Assembly (NCBI GenBank): GCA_001275005.1
Contig: JWZX01000221.1
Location: 1-11,047 of the forward strand
Reading direction: 5' to 3'
Source: Chrysochromulina tobinii
Lineage: Eukaryota > Haptophyta > Prymnesiales > Chrysochromulinaceae
DNA: 11,047 nucleotides
In this document: positions 1-7,051 of the stretch, piece by piece
Position numbering within the stretch: position 1 is the first letter of the stretch
Layout of the letters: the number at the start of each line of letters is the position of its first letter
The notes under the pieces: generated by a model
The model's input: only the letters and a program-made list of their open reading frames with translations
Database searches by the model: none
Told to the model about the DNA's origin: nothing
Translations under genes and position numbers: made by a program

Positions 1-86
1 GCAGATGTGGCATTGTGCGTCGCAGATGTGGCATTCTGCGCGCGCAGATGTGGCATTGTGCGTCGCAGATGCGTCGCATTTGCGCG
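1..86. repeat. 21-22 bp tandem repeat at left edge
   Basis: Three nearly identical units begin at 1, 22 and 44, each opening with gcagatgtggcatt. The first and third are identical 21-mers; the second is 22 bases and has gcattctgcgcgc at its end. A fourth, diverged unit starts at 65 (gcagatgcgtcgcattt) and runs into the palindrome at 72-97. The array may continue beyond the window edge. A reading frame runs through it but is only a by-product of the repeat. Confidence 0.85.
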
Positions 87-97
87 CAAATGCGACG
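72..97. repeat. 26-bp perfect palindrome
   Basis: Positions 72-84 (cgtcgcatttgcg) and 85-97 (cgcaaatgcgacg) are exact reverse complements with no spacer. The palindrome joins the 21-bp tandem array on its left to the 22-bp pair on its right. It could extrude as a cruciform or bind a dimeric protein, but no function can be read from the sequence. Confidence 0.85.
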
Positions 98-138
98 GTT
101 TCTCGGCGCACGAGCGACGGTTTTTCGGCGCTCGTGCG
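92..138. repeat. 22-bp tandem pair with embedded inverted repeat
   Basis: Units 92-113 and 114-135 share the core gcgacggttt-t-cggcgc and differ at three positions. A third copy starts at 136 (gcgacg) and then diverges. Within the pair, cgcacgagcg (107-116) and cgctcgtgcg (129-138) form a 10-bp inverted repeat around a 12-base loop. Confidence 0.75.
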
Positions 139-152
139 ACGTCATCTGCGAC

Positions 153-186
153 AAAGTCTTCTCTGACCCCAAAGTCTTCTCTGACC
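153..186. repeat. 18-bp tandem pair just upstream of the methyltransferase gene
   Basis: The 16-mer aaagtcttctctgacc occurs at 153-168 and again at 171-186, a period of 18. The second copy ends 22 bases before the ATG at 209, so the pair lies in the probable promoter or 5' leader of that gene. Confidence 0.8.
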
Positions 187-208
187 GACCCTTCCTACGG
201 TTTTCATC

Positions 209-1039
209 ATGGCAAATCCTCGAAGCCGACTCTTCAGCACGGCCGCGTCGCTCCTCCCAGTCCGCTGCCGAGCTGCGGAGCATTCGCGCTCGGACGTCAC
301 GCCGCTCATCATCGACCGCGCCGCCTCGCGGCTCCTGAGTGCACTCGCGCCTGCCGAGGAGGTGCCTCCTCATCAGGAATTGGTGGATCTTGTTGCGGTG
401 CGCACGCGTGCCATCGACGCGTGGCTGGAGCAGCCAACCTGGCCACCCACGCGCACGACGCAGAGGCAAATCGTCTTGTTGCGCGCCGGGCTCGATGCAA
501 GGGCATACCGTCTCGGCCTCGGACAACAGACCACCATCTTCGAGGTTGAAGCCGATGGTCATCTGTTGCGTGCCAAGCGCGATGCGATGGCCGGAGCCAG
601 GCTGCGAACCAGAATCGTCGACGTGGAGGCTGATTGCAGCGATGTATCGCAAACGGCCAAGGCCCTCAGAGCAGCGGGGCTCAACGCTTCCGTGCCGACG
701 AGATGGGTATACGAAGGGCCGCTGACGAGTCTGGCTGGGCTACCCGCTCCCAACTCGCTTTTTGAGTTGGCGGCTGAGTGCGCCTCGGCTCCGGGCTCGA
801 GAATCGCCGCTGCCCTGGCCGAGCCTGCTTGGGAGCAAGCAACTAAGGCCCTCGGAGGCAAGGACGTTGGCCAATTTGCATGCCTGGCGACGGTGGCAGA
901 GAGCTTGGAGCAGGCACGCATCGCAGGATGGCGCGAGAAGCGCACCATGCGCCGCGCGGACGTGGCAGAGATGTACCATCGGGACACACACGAGTCGTGC
1001 GCCCTCCTTTTCGCGGAGGCCGATCCGGACGGAAGCTGA
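209..1039 (+). CDS. PPM1/LCMT-type SAM-dependent methyltransferase, 276 aa
   Basis: This is a putative S-adenosylmethionine-dependent methyltransferase of the leucine carboxyl methyltransferase (PPM1/LCMT) family, which transfers methyl from SAM, typically to carboxyl oxygens. The motifs appear in family order: STA...RAAE..R (residues 10-27), the substrate-pocket RTRAID (65-70), the SAM-binding motif VLLRAGLDARAYRL (89-102), FEVEA with its acidic residue (111-115), DVE (138-140) and WVYEG (167-171). The family more often has GAGLDTRAYRL and a WxxEGLLxYL-like motif. Here the first glycine of the loop is Arg92 and the last motif reads YEGPLTSL, so activity may be altered. Length is near the usual 270-330. 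The ATG at 209 has A at -3 and G at +4, and the family N-terminal motif begins within ten residues of it. The substrate is unknown; PP2A methylation is one possibility, but the sequence resembles the broader bacterial/algal branch more. Confidence 0.85.
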   Translation: MANPRSRLFSTAASLLPVRCRAAEHSRSDVTPLIIDRAASRLLSALAPAEEVPPHQELVDLVAVRTRAIDAWLEQPTWPPTRTTQRQIVLLRAGLDARAYRLGLGQQTTIFEVEADGHLLRAKRDAMAGARLRTRIVDVEADCSDVSQTAKALRAAGLNASVPTRWVYEGPLTSLAGLPAPNSLFELAAECASAPGSRIAAALAEPAWEQATKALGGKDVGQFACLATVAESLEQARIAGWREKRTMRRADVAEMYHRDTHESCALLFAEADPDGS

Positions 1040-1581
1040 AGACTGAGTGCCCGGGAGCTGTGGTGTGACCGCCGCATTGGACCGCCGCATACTGTGAAGT
1101 GTGAGAACACACCCGACACGAGCCTCCCTGGAGCAGCGCGTGCGCGCCATTGGGTGCCCGCGGTTACCGCGGCGTGTGGCGGCTCACGAGGCTCTCGAAG
1201 GGTGCGATATCGGATATGTCGTGTCGTGATAAACCTAAAGCGCCAAGCTAGAAGAGACGCAATTTGTTGCCGGTACAAAAATTCTCCACGGGCATGTCCA
1301 CGGGACGCCGCTTGCAATGGACGCTGCCGGAGCTTAGCCGGAGCCACATGGCCGGAGCGCGACCGGAGACGAGCGAGCAGGTTCTCGCGGCGTCTTGCGG
1401 AGATGGCAAATGAACATGATGTTGAACATGAACAAGCAAGCTAGTCGAAACCTGAAGTACTTAATGAAGCGCAGCCGAAAACTACTTCCACCTCCTTCAA
1501 AAACTATTGCAAGGCGTGAACGTGAAGGAGCGGTTTCGGCAATGAAGGCAATTGTGAAAGTGGCTGCCGACCCATCCGGAG
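1040..1581. other. Intergenic region between methyltransferase and aminotransferase genes
   Basis: There is no convincing gene. The stretch holds the 3' end of the first transcription unit and the promoter and leader of the aminotransferase gene. Small features are a direct repeat accgccgcat at 1068-1077 and 1081-1090, a short palindrome at 1158-1172, the octamer cgatatcg near 1204, and three copies of gccggag at 1326, 1337 and 1351. Short frames across 1395-1664 have no biased composition and clash with the aminotransferase frame. Confidence 0.6.
1158..1172. repeat. Short perfect inverted repeat
   Basis: Arms ccgcggt (1158-1164) and accgcgg (1166-1172) flank a single T. It lies 119 bases after the methyltransferase stop codon and about 410 bases before the aminotransferase start. 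It could be a protein-binding site; nothing shows this directly. Confidence 0.5.
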
Positions 1582-2841
1582 ATGAGGGCCGCGATGCTCG
1601 CGCGCACGTCCATTCGGACGCGACCCGTGGCGATGGCACCGCGCACGCTGGCGCAGCACTTTAGCTCCAAGGTCACGAGCGGTGCCACCGGCGTCTACCC
1701 GGACGCTCCTTCGCCGCTGCAAGAGTTTTCCGTGGTCTACACGGACCGTGCGCTCAATCATATGAGCGAGCCGTTCAAGAAGGTCATGCTGGACATGGGC
1801 TCGATCCTCAAGGAGGTGTACTACGCGGAGAGCGCGGTGATCATCCCGGGATCGGGCACCTACGGCATGGAGTCGGTGGCACGCCAGTTTGTCACTGGCA
1901 AGAAGGCACTCGTGATTCGAAACGGCTTCTTCTCGTTCCGGTGGACGCAGATCTTCGAGCAGTGCGGCATCCCGTCGGAGCACACGGTGCTCAAGGCGCG
2001 CAGCGTTGGGGAAGTTGCGGGCAAGGCGCAGTACGCGCCGGCGCCGATTGAGGATGTCGTTGCCACGATCCTTGCCGAGAAGCCCGCAGCGGTATTCGCG
2101 CCCCAGGTCGAAACGTCGACGGGGATCATCCTGCCCGACTGGTATGTGAAGAAGGTGGCGGACGCGGTGCACTCGGTGGGTGGGCTGATGGTCCTCGACT
2201 GTATCGCGTCGGGAACCGTGTGGGCGAACATGGAGGCGCTCGGCGTCGATGCGCTCATCACAGCGCCCCAAAAAGGGTGGACGGGGCCAGCATGCGCAGC
2301 GCTCGTGATGCTCTCGAAAAAGGGAACCGAGGTGACGCGGAACACGCAGTCGACCTCGTATGTGTGCAACCTGCGCAAGTGGCTCGAGCTCATGGACGCG
2401 TATGAGGCGGGTGGCTTCATGTATCACGCGACGATGCCTACAGACGCGCTCGTGATCGCGCGTGACCACATGCTCGCGACCAAGTCACATGGGTTCGCCC
2501 ACATGGAGAAGCAGGCGTGGGAGCTCGGCAAGCAGGTGCGCCAGTATATGTGCCAGGAGAAGGGGCTCGTCTCCGTCGCGGCGCCTGGCTTCGAGGCACC
2601 AGGCGTCGTCGTGGTACACCACGACGACGCTGCCGTTGCGGGCAAGTTTGTGGCGGCCGGCACCCAGATTGCCGCCGGCGTCCCCTTCATGATTGGGGAG
2701 CCCAAAGGCACCCAGACCTTCCGCATCGGCCTCTTTGGTATCGACAAGCTCAAGGACCCCGCCGTCACCGTCGGCAACCTGCGAAAGGCAATGGAGGTCG
2801 CCGTGCCCAACCAGCCCATGAAGGTCGCCGTCGCGGCTTAG
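1582..2841 (+). CDS. Class V PLP-dependent aminotransferase, alanine/serine-glyoxylate type, mitochondrial
   Basis: This 419-residue fold-type I aminotransferase belongs to the alanine-glyoxylate / serine-pyruvate aminotransferase group, which uses pyridoxal phosphate to convert glyoxylate to glycine. Visible active-site features are the phosphate loop GSGT (90-93), Asp206 in LDCIAS (pairs with the pyridine nitrogen), the Schiff-base Lys231 in APQKGW and the probable carboxylate-binding Arg381 in FRIGLFG. The first 29 residues are rich in Arg, Ala and Ser with no acidic residue (MRAAMLARTSIRTRPVAMAP), which is typical of a mitochondrial presequence; the conserved body starts near residue 30. 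The ATG at 1582 is the first in frame; ATGs at codons 5 and 18 could give shorter forms. In algae such enzymes serve photorespiration. Exact donor specificity (alanine, serine or another amine) cannot be read from sequence. There is no intron. Confidence 0.92.
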   Translation: MRAAMLARTSIRTRPVAMAPRTLAQHFSSKVTSGATGVYPDAPSPLQEFSVVYTDRALNHMSEPFKKVMLDMGSILKEVYYAESAVIIPGSGTYGMESVARQFVTGKKALVIRNGFFSFRWTQIFEQCGIPSEHTVLKARSVGEVAGKAQYAPAPIEDVVATILAEKPAAVFAPQVETSTGIILPDWYVKKVADAVHSVGGLMVLDCIASGTVWANMEALGVDALITAPQKGWTGPACAALVMLSKKGTEVTRNTQSTSYVCNLRKWLELMDAYEAGGFMYHATMPTDALVIARDHMLATKSHGFAHMEKQAWELGKQVRQYMCQEKGLVSVAAPGFEAPGVVVVHHDDAAVAGKFVAAGTQIAAGVPFMIGEPKGTQTFRIGLFGIDKLKDPAVTVGNLRKAMEVAVPNQPMKVAVAA

Positions 2842-3427
2842 ACCTGTAGTAGAGCGGGCCTCTGTGCCAGGGTGCCACCGCTCAGCTGGAGCGGTTGAGG
2901 ACGTGCACGGCATGAGCAGCATGGCACATGGCGTTGTGTAGAGAAGGAATGCAGGTTAAACGCAGGAAGGAGCCAGGCGGCACATCGATCGTATGTCGAA
3001 TGCGAGAGTTGGAGAGAGCGAGCGGCACGCCAAGGGATTTTTGTATACAGGGATTTTGTTACTTTGGCTACGTGCACTTGCAGGGAAAGCATTCATGATT
3101 CGAAAGCGCAGGACTACAAATAGTAACGTATGCGCCAATGTACTATGGTCTATGCGCGTAATTTCAAACCTTGTTGACCGCGGCCTCAGGAGCAAAGGTT
3201 GTGAACGGATGCTTAAGAGGACGTCATTCGATTGTAAGAGATTTTGATGACAAGATCGATGATTTATTTGTGGTGGAACTTGCCCGAGGAGAAGTTCTTT
3301 CCATTCTCAGCAAGTTTACTGAACCGGAAGACTCCACGAAGAAAGCAAGTCTCCCCTGGTCTCACAGCCCTTTGCACGAACGCTGGCGCAGAGCACGCCG
3401 AAAAGCGCCGTGGTTTCGTAAACATTT
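2842..3427. other. Intergenic region after the aminotransferase gene
   Basis: About 590 bases that are visibly less GC-rich than the flanking genes (for example 3095-3180 and 3240-3330). It carries the presumed 3' UTR hairpin at 2877-2895. A + strand frame open from 3162 to 3437 contains a protein-like stretch at about 3237-3330 (DFDDKIDDLFVVEL followed by ARGEVLSILSKF) but has no ATG; it may be a decayed gene, an exon or chance. No RNA gene was seen. Confidence 0.5.
2877..2895 (+). other. 3' UTR hairpin downstream of the aminotransferase
   Basis: accgctc (2877-2883) and gagcggt (2889-2895) form a perfect 7-bp stem with the loop agctg, starting 35 bases after the stop codon. It could act in mRNA 3'-end formation or stability, or be incidental in GC-rich DNA. 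Confidence 0.45.
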
Positions 3428-3880
3428 ATGGCTCTGAGCTCTGAGCTTGCGCATGCTGCAGCTTCGATGGCAATCGATGATGATTCGCCTCGCCTTCATC
3501 ATTCATCATTCATGGAACCCTCACTGCCCGAGGGAATCGGGGTCGGAAGGAATGCAATTAGAGAGCTGATGCTCCTCAGCTCTGATTGCAGCCTAAGCGA
3601 GACGTCCGTACGGCGCAGACCAAAGGACACAACGAAGAGGCGCTCTGATGCCATTTCGGTGCTCGCCACTGCGCTGGTCGGGAAAGATGCGCAGGCGGTA
3701 CTCCAGGCATCAGCATCCTGGCAAGATGGGGACGGCCCCCCGAGCACCGACTCGGATGACGACGAGGCACCATCGCGAGGCACGTCGTGGAGTGGAGACG
3801 GCGGCTCGAGGGATGCCTCATTCAACAAGAAATTGACAAGCTCGAGGAGAGTTTCTGGAGATGACGGAATGGATTGTTGA
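3428..3880 (+). CDS. Hypothetical low-complexity protein, 150 aa, possibly a first exon
   Basis: I do not recognise this ORF. It begins with ATG (T at -3, G at +4, a weak context) and encodes a hydrophilic Ser/Asp-rich protein. There is a short leucine-rich segment near residues 43-51 (IRELMLLSS), a basic patch (RRRPKDTTKRR, about 62-72), an acidic run (STDSDDDEAPS, about 105-115) and a polar end. No domain, signal peptide or membrane segment is visible. GC bias at third codon positions is weaker than in the aminotransferase gene, which argues against a strongly expressed gene. Downstream another frame is open from 4012 to 4296, so the true gene could be spliced. The opposite strand is also open here (4032 to 3499) with Ala/Pro-rich content but without an ATG near its beginning. 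Existence as a gene is uncertain. Confidence 0.35.
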   Translation: MALSSELAHAAASMAIDDDSPRLHHSSFMEPSLPEGIGVGRNAIRELMLLSSDCSLSETSVRRRPKDTTKRRSDAISVLATALVGKDAQAVLQASASWQDGDGPPSTDSDDDEAPSRGTSWSGDGGSRDASFNKKLTSSRRVSGDDGMDC

Positions 3881-3941
3881 GGGGCGTCGAGCAGGGGGGG
3901 TAGCGGCGGGGGTGCAGTGGGTTGCGGCGGGGGTGCAGAAA

Positions 3942-3992
3942 GTGCAGGAGGTGCAGGAGGTGCAGGAGGTGCAGGAGGTGCTGGAGGTGCTC
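3942..3992 (+). repeat. 9-bp minisatellite (gtgcaggag)
   Basis: Four exact copies of gtgcaggag (3942-3977) are followed by gtgctggag (3978-3986) and a degenerate partial copy. Looser ggtgcag units continue on both sides (3911-4006). On the + strand the array could encode VQE or GAG repeats, and on the - strand an APP repeat. It may lie in an intron or UTR of the hypothetical gene to its left. Confidence 0.85.
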
Positions 3993-4123
3993 GCGGCGGT
4001 GCAGTGCATAGCACTTTACGGGATGGGGCCAAAGAAGGTTCTCGCCCGGCTGCGGCCCAGTCGAGTTGGGCAGCAACGACTTGCGGACGCCGGATGCTGA
4101 TGCCCGATCGCGGACGGGCTCAC

Positions 4124-4147
4124 GATATCAACTTGATATCGATATCA
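4124..4147. repeat. Cluster of three GATATC palindromes
   Basis: GATATC occurs at 4124-4129, 4135-4140 and 4141-4146. The last two make a 14-bp perfect palindrome, tgatatcgatatca (4134-4147). It lies about 300 bases before the coiled-coil gene start and could be a regulatory site; its role is unknown. Confidence 0.5.
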
Positions 4148-4440
4148 CGACACCCGCGTCAACATCGCACAATGAAACGTCAAACCCGATTGCTAATGCA
4201 GGTTTGGAGGTGCAGCATGCGGTGCAGGGATTGGATTCCTGGGGGCACGTCAAACCGAGATGGCAGATGCGCGATGTGGATGATGTTCTTGATTGAAGGA
4301 CACAGGTGTTTGAGTTTGTTGAACCGGATCCAATTTACTTGAGTTTTCACTTGACTTCACTTCAAAAAAACCGACGGTTTCGGAAGTTTGCACCGCCATC
4401 TCTCAACTTCCTCGTGGCGCTCAGGGCCACCCTGTTCACG

Positions 4441-6546
4441 ATGCTGTCCGTCATCGCTGGCGCGAAGCGAGCCAAGAAGGATGAGGCGGGGCAGGCACAG
4501 CGAATAACGAGGCATCATGCCATCTTGGAGGCAGCCGCTAAGGAGGTGGAAGCACGCCTGCTGAAGGCGATTCAGGACGGCTTCGCAGCCAGAGATGCTG
4601 AGGGAGCACATCAGGAAATGCGCCATGAGATCGGCATCCTTAAGCGAAGGAGCATGGATTTGTGCACAAGCGCCCTACAAGAGGAAGCCGTGCTCCAGCG
4701 CAAGCAGCTCCACGAGAAGGAGATGTTCTGGAAACTCAAGCTGGAAACCAACAGGGTGGCCGCAACAGCACAGCTCAGAAACGAGACGCGGAAGCTGGAG
4801 GCCAATCACGAAACATCGCTGCGCCAGCGATTACTCGAGCAACGCGAACAGCTCCTGTCTGGTAGTGATGGAGGACTGAGGGATGCGCTCCAGCGGCTGG
4901 ACGAGGCCGACGAGCAAATCCACGAGCTGAAGCGGTCGATTGCCGTGCTCAATCACGACCTGAAGGCGGCGTCGGTCGAGCAGCTCGAGGCTGCCGAGCA
5001 GGCATTTGAGGCGCGGCGGCACAACGAAGAGCTCCAGGTGGAGGCCCAGGAGGAAGCAAGGCGTGTCGCAAAGCTTCGCAACGAGCTCGAGGACAGCGCT
5101 GTTCATGTGGCGAGGTTGACGAAGCAGCTCGAGGATCTCGCGGGAGCCAAGGCAGAGGCGGACGCGCTGCGCACCGACATGTGGGCGCTACAGACGATGG
5201 CCGAGGCGATGCGGGGCAGAGCAGAGGCGGCGGAGAGCGCACGCGACGCCGCATACGCCGAGCGCGACGAATACCGCGCCGAGTACCGCGACGCCAAAGC
5301 TCAGCAAGAGGCGTTTCGGATGGAGCTCGAAGTCGCAATAGCTGACCTCGCGCAAGCCCGCGTGGTGGCCACCGAGGCAGAGGAGCGGATGGCCGATATG
5401 GAGCGGCTGAAGGAGGAAATGGAGCAGAAAGCTACGGATGCCTTTGGACAGAAGCTCGTCGCAGCCGAGGCGGTGGCGGTGGCGGCCAGAGAACAGGCAG
5501 TCAAGGCGGAGCAACATGCGACGACTGTCGAGCAGGCCCTGGCGGCCAGTAAGGCACTGGTACAGGAGTTGCAGGCCCTGAGAGATCAGGCGCGTGCGGA
5601 GGGGGGGGTGAGGGCCGAGGAACTCGCCGCTGTCCGAGCGCAATCGCAACTTTACGAGCGCGAGTGCGACAAGCTGCGAGCGGCGCTGCAAGCCGCGCAG
5701 GCGGAGACTGATCGTCGAGTGTCCCAGCTTCAAGAAGCAAGGAGCATGGAGCAGCCGGACATTGGAGCGGGTGGCGATCGAGATGTTGCGCGCATGGCCC
5801 ACCTCGGGCAGCAGCTCAAAGGCGCTGCCAAGCAGATCTCGGACTTGCAAGACACGTTGCAGCACGTCCAAGCTGCGTCCAAGGCCGATCGTGAGCGGCT
5901 CATTGCCATCTCACTCGAGTCACTCTCCAGCTTGCGAGCACACCTGGTGCGCTCTTTCACCGGAGGGCGTAGGCCCGCGGTGCTCGTCAACGGCGTCGAT
6001 CCGGTACCGATGATGGTGCGAGTTGGGCTGGCGAAGAAGGTAGAAAGTATGGCCATGCACTCGCGAAGGAGGACGCAGTTGATGGTGAACGCCTCCAGCG
6101 TGACGGCGGCCATGGACGCTGTGACGATCAAGGCATCCGTCTCCCTCCCTGACATCCCGAAGGGGGCGCGTGCTACGGGTGATGACAGCGGGCTATCAGT
6201 TAGCGACGCCGCGACCCATGGCCAGCTGCCCAAGGGCAAGAAAACTGAGGTCTACTCGGGGCGCCCCTGCTCGTACCTGGATGTTGATGAGGAAGGCGAA
6301 TTTGGAGACTTTGATGGTGGCCAGTATGTGTGGCCGGACGCTCCAGGTTCGGTTGGCTTACCACCGGGACCGGGACCGGGAACGGGACAGGGACCGGTGC
6401 CGGCTCCGCCCGAGCCATCACGGACGTTGCGAAACCGCGTGCCAGCGGGCAATGCCGCCGCGGAACGAGACGTGCGGAACGCCATCAACAAGGCCAAGGC
6501 CAACGGAGACCCATTGTACACGGTCTTCTACAGCCGCCTCTATTGA
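4441..6546 (+). CDS. Long coiled-coil protein, 701 aa
   Basis: The first in-frame ATG after a stop at 4294-4296 is at 4441 (A at -3). The product is dominated by a charged, Ala/Glu/Gln/Arg-rich alpha-helical region from about residue 20 to 430, with heptad-like hydrophobic spacing (for example LDEADEQIHELKRSIAVL) and a short break near 140-146 (SGSDGG). After a Gly-containing linker (about 437-445) a second helix runs from about 450 to 502. The tail is different: a basic stretch, an acidic patch (DVDEEGEFGDFDGG), a Gly/Pro run (about 641-659) and a polar C-terminus ending in YTVFYSRLY. There is no signal peptide, membrane segment or enzymatic motif. Such proteins commonly act as cytoskeletal, centrosomal or tethering scaffolds, but no specific family is recognised. 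It converges on the PH-domain gene. Confidence 0.85.
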   Translation: MLSVIAGAKRAKKDEAGQAQRITRHHAILEAAAKEVEARLLKAIQDGFAARDAEGAHQEMRHEIGILKRRSMDLCTSALQEEAVLQRKQLHEKEMFWKLKLETNRVAATAQLRNETRKLEANHETSLRQRLLEQREQLLSGSDGGLRDALQRLDEADEQIHELKRSIAVLNHDLKAASVEQLEAAEQAFEARRHNEELQVEAQEEARRVAKLRNELEDSAVHVARLTKQLEDLAGAKAEADALRTDMWALQTMAEAMRGRAEAAESARDAAYAERDEYRAEYRDAKAQQEAFRMELEVAIADLAQARVVATEAEERMADMERLKEEMEQKATDAFGQKLVAAEAVAVAAREQAVKAEQHATTVEQALAASKALVQELQALRDQARAEGGVRAEELAAVRAQSQLYERECDKLRAALQAAQAETDRRVSQLQEARSMEQPDIGAGGDRDVARMAHLGQQLKGAAKQISDLQDTLQHVQAASKADRERLIAISLESLSSLRAHLVRSFTGGRRPAVLVNGVDPVPMMVRVGLAKKVESMAMHSRRRTQLMVNASSVTAAMDAVTIKASVSLPDIPKGARATGDDSGLSVSDAATHGQLPKGKKTEVYSGRPCSYLDVDEEGEFGDFDGGQYVWPDAPGSVGLPPGPGPGTGQGPVPAPPEPSRTLRNRVPAGNAAAERDVRNAINKAKANGDPLYTVFYSRLY
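6365..6394 (+). repeat. Hexanucleotide repeat inside the coiled-coil gene
   Basis: Five imperfect copies of cgggac (6365-6394, with cgggaa and agggac variants) encode the GPGPGTGQG segment of the protein tail. Since the period is a multiple of three, length changes would keep the frame. Confidence 0.7.
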
Positions 6547-7051
6547 CAATCGCCGAATGCGCGCGCGATACAGCTAAGATACAGCCCGAAGATGGCGCAA
6601 AAGTTGTGTGGCGTCGCGTTGCGCGTTTGCGGCGGAGTTCTCTCTCCGGCCTTTGTGTCGCACCGACTCGCGGGTGGTAAAAAGGGTCGTCCCAGCAATA
6701 CGCACGGCGGTACGCGTTGAGATTTTAGTCACAGGTACGAGGTAGACTAGGTGCGTGTTGACCCGTAACGTAACGAGCGCACACCCGCCCGTGAACGTCC
6801 GGTTGTGGACGACGATGCCACCCCCGACGACAAACGCCAACGCGACGCAACTATGTCCTGTGTGATTGGATAGCCGTACCGGGACGGTAGAGGGTCGGGT
6901 AGTGACGTGTGTTGGCGCGATCCGACCGCGTGTGGATCCGGATGAAACGCTCCGCGCGCGCGTACCGCCCGGCCGTCCGGTCAACACATGCTAACTTCCT
7001 CTGGTCCAGTCTTCGTGCCTCGATCTTGGCGGTGACTGCTCCGGCTTTTGC
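6547..7051. other. Spacer between convergent genes
   Basis: About 500 bases hold the 3' ends of the coiled-coil gene (+) and the PH-domain gene (-). No convincing gene is present: the minus frame 6987 to 6574 is open for 137 codons but begins only with GTG and shows no recognisable domain. Two pairs of separated inverted sequences occur: ggcggtacgcg (6706-6716) with cgcgtaccgcc (6959-6969), and gtgttgacc (6755-6763) with ggtcaacac (6979-6987). No tRNA or polyadenylation consensus was identified. Confidence 0.5.

Larger units (their letters stand above)
3881..4440. other. Region upstream of the coiled-coil gene, with a possible exon
   Basis: It contains the 9-bp minisatellite, a cluster of GATATC sites, and a + strand frame open from 4012 to a TGA at 4294-4296. 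Its later part reads like ordinary protein (RYQLDIDITTPAS, about 4117-4155, then GLEVQHAVQGLDSW, about 4204-4245) but has no ATG at its beginning. It could be the last exon of a spliced gene starting at 3428. From 4297 to 4440 the sequence is the probable 5' leader of the coiled-coil gene, with a pyrimidine- and A-rich stretch near 4335-4370. Confidence 0.4.

Noticed and set aside
7-549. Open + strand frame of 180 codons across the left repeats and the methyltransferase gene
   Set aside because: It starts with GTG, its first half is the tandem repeat, and its second half overlaps the methyltransferase motifs in another frame.
1504-2469. Long minus-strand frame opposite the aminotransferase (321 codons)
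   Set aside because: It is antisense to a gene with a complete set of active-site motifs; the Arg/His-rich content is typical of the complement of GC-rich coding DNA.
2842-3427. tRNA or other structured RNA gene
   Set aside because: I found no cloverleaf with a T-loop GGTTCGA-like consensus here or in the other spacers.
3499-4032. Minus-strand Ala/Pro-rich frame (APP repeats)
   Set aside because: It has no ATG until late in the frame, and the APP part is simply the complement of the 9-bp minisatellite. It was kept only as an alternative in the note on the 3428-3880 entry.
4306-4440. Extension of the coiled-coil protein by 45 residues to a GTG
   Set aside because: A nuclear eukaryotic gene is expected to use ATG; the extension has a different, Phe/Leu/Pro-rich content and A-rich leader-like DNA.
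6574-6987. Minus-strand frame of 137 codons in the convergent spacer
   Set aside because: It begins with GTG only, has no recognisable motif, and occupies the expected 3' UTRs of both neighbours.
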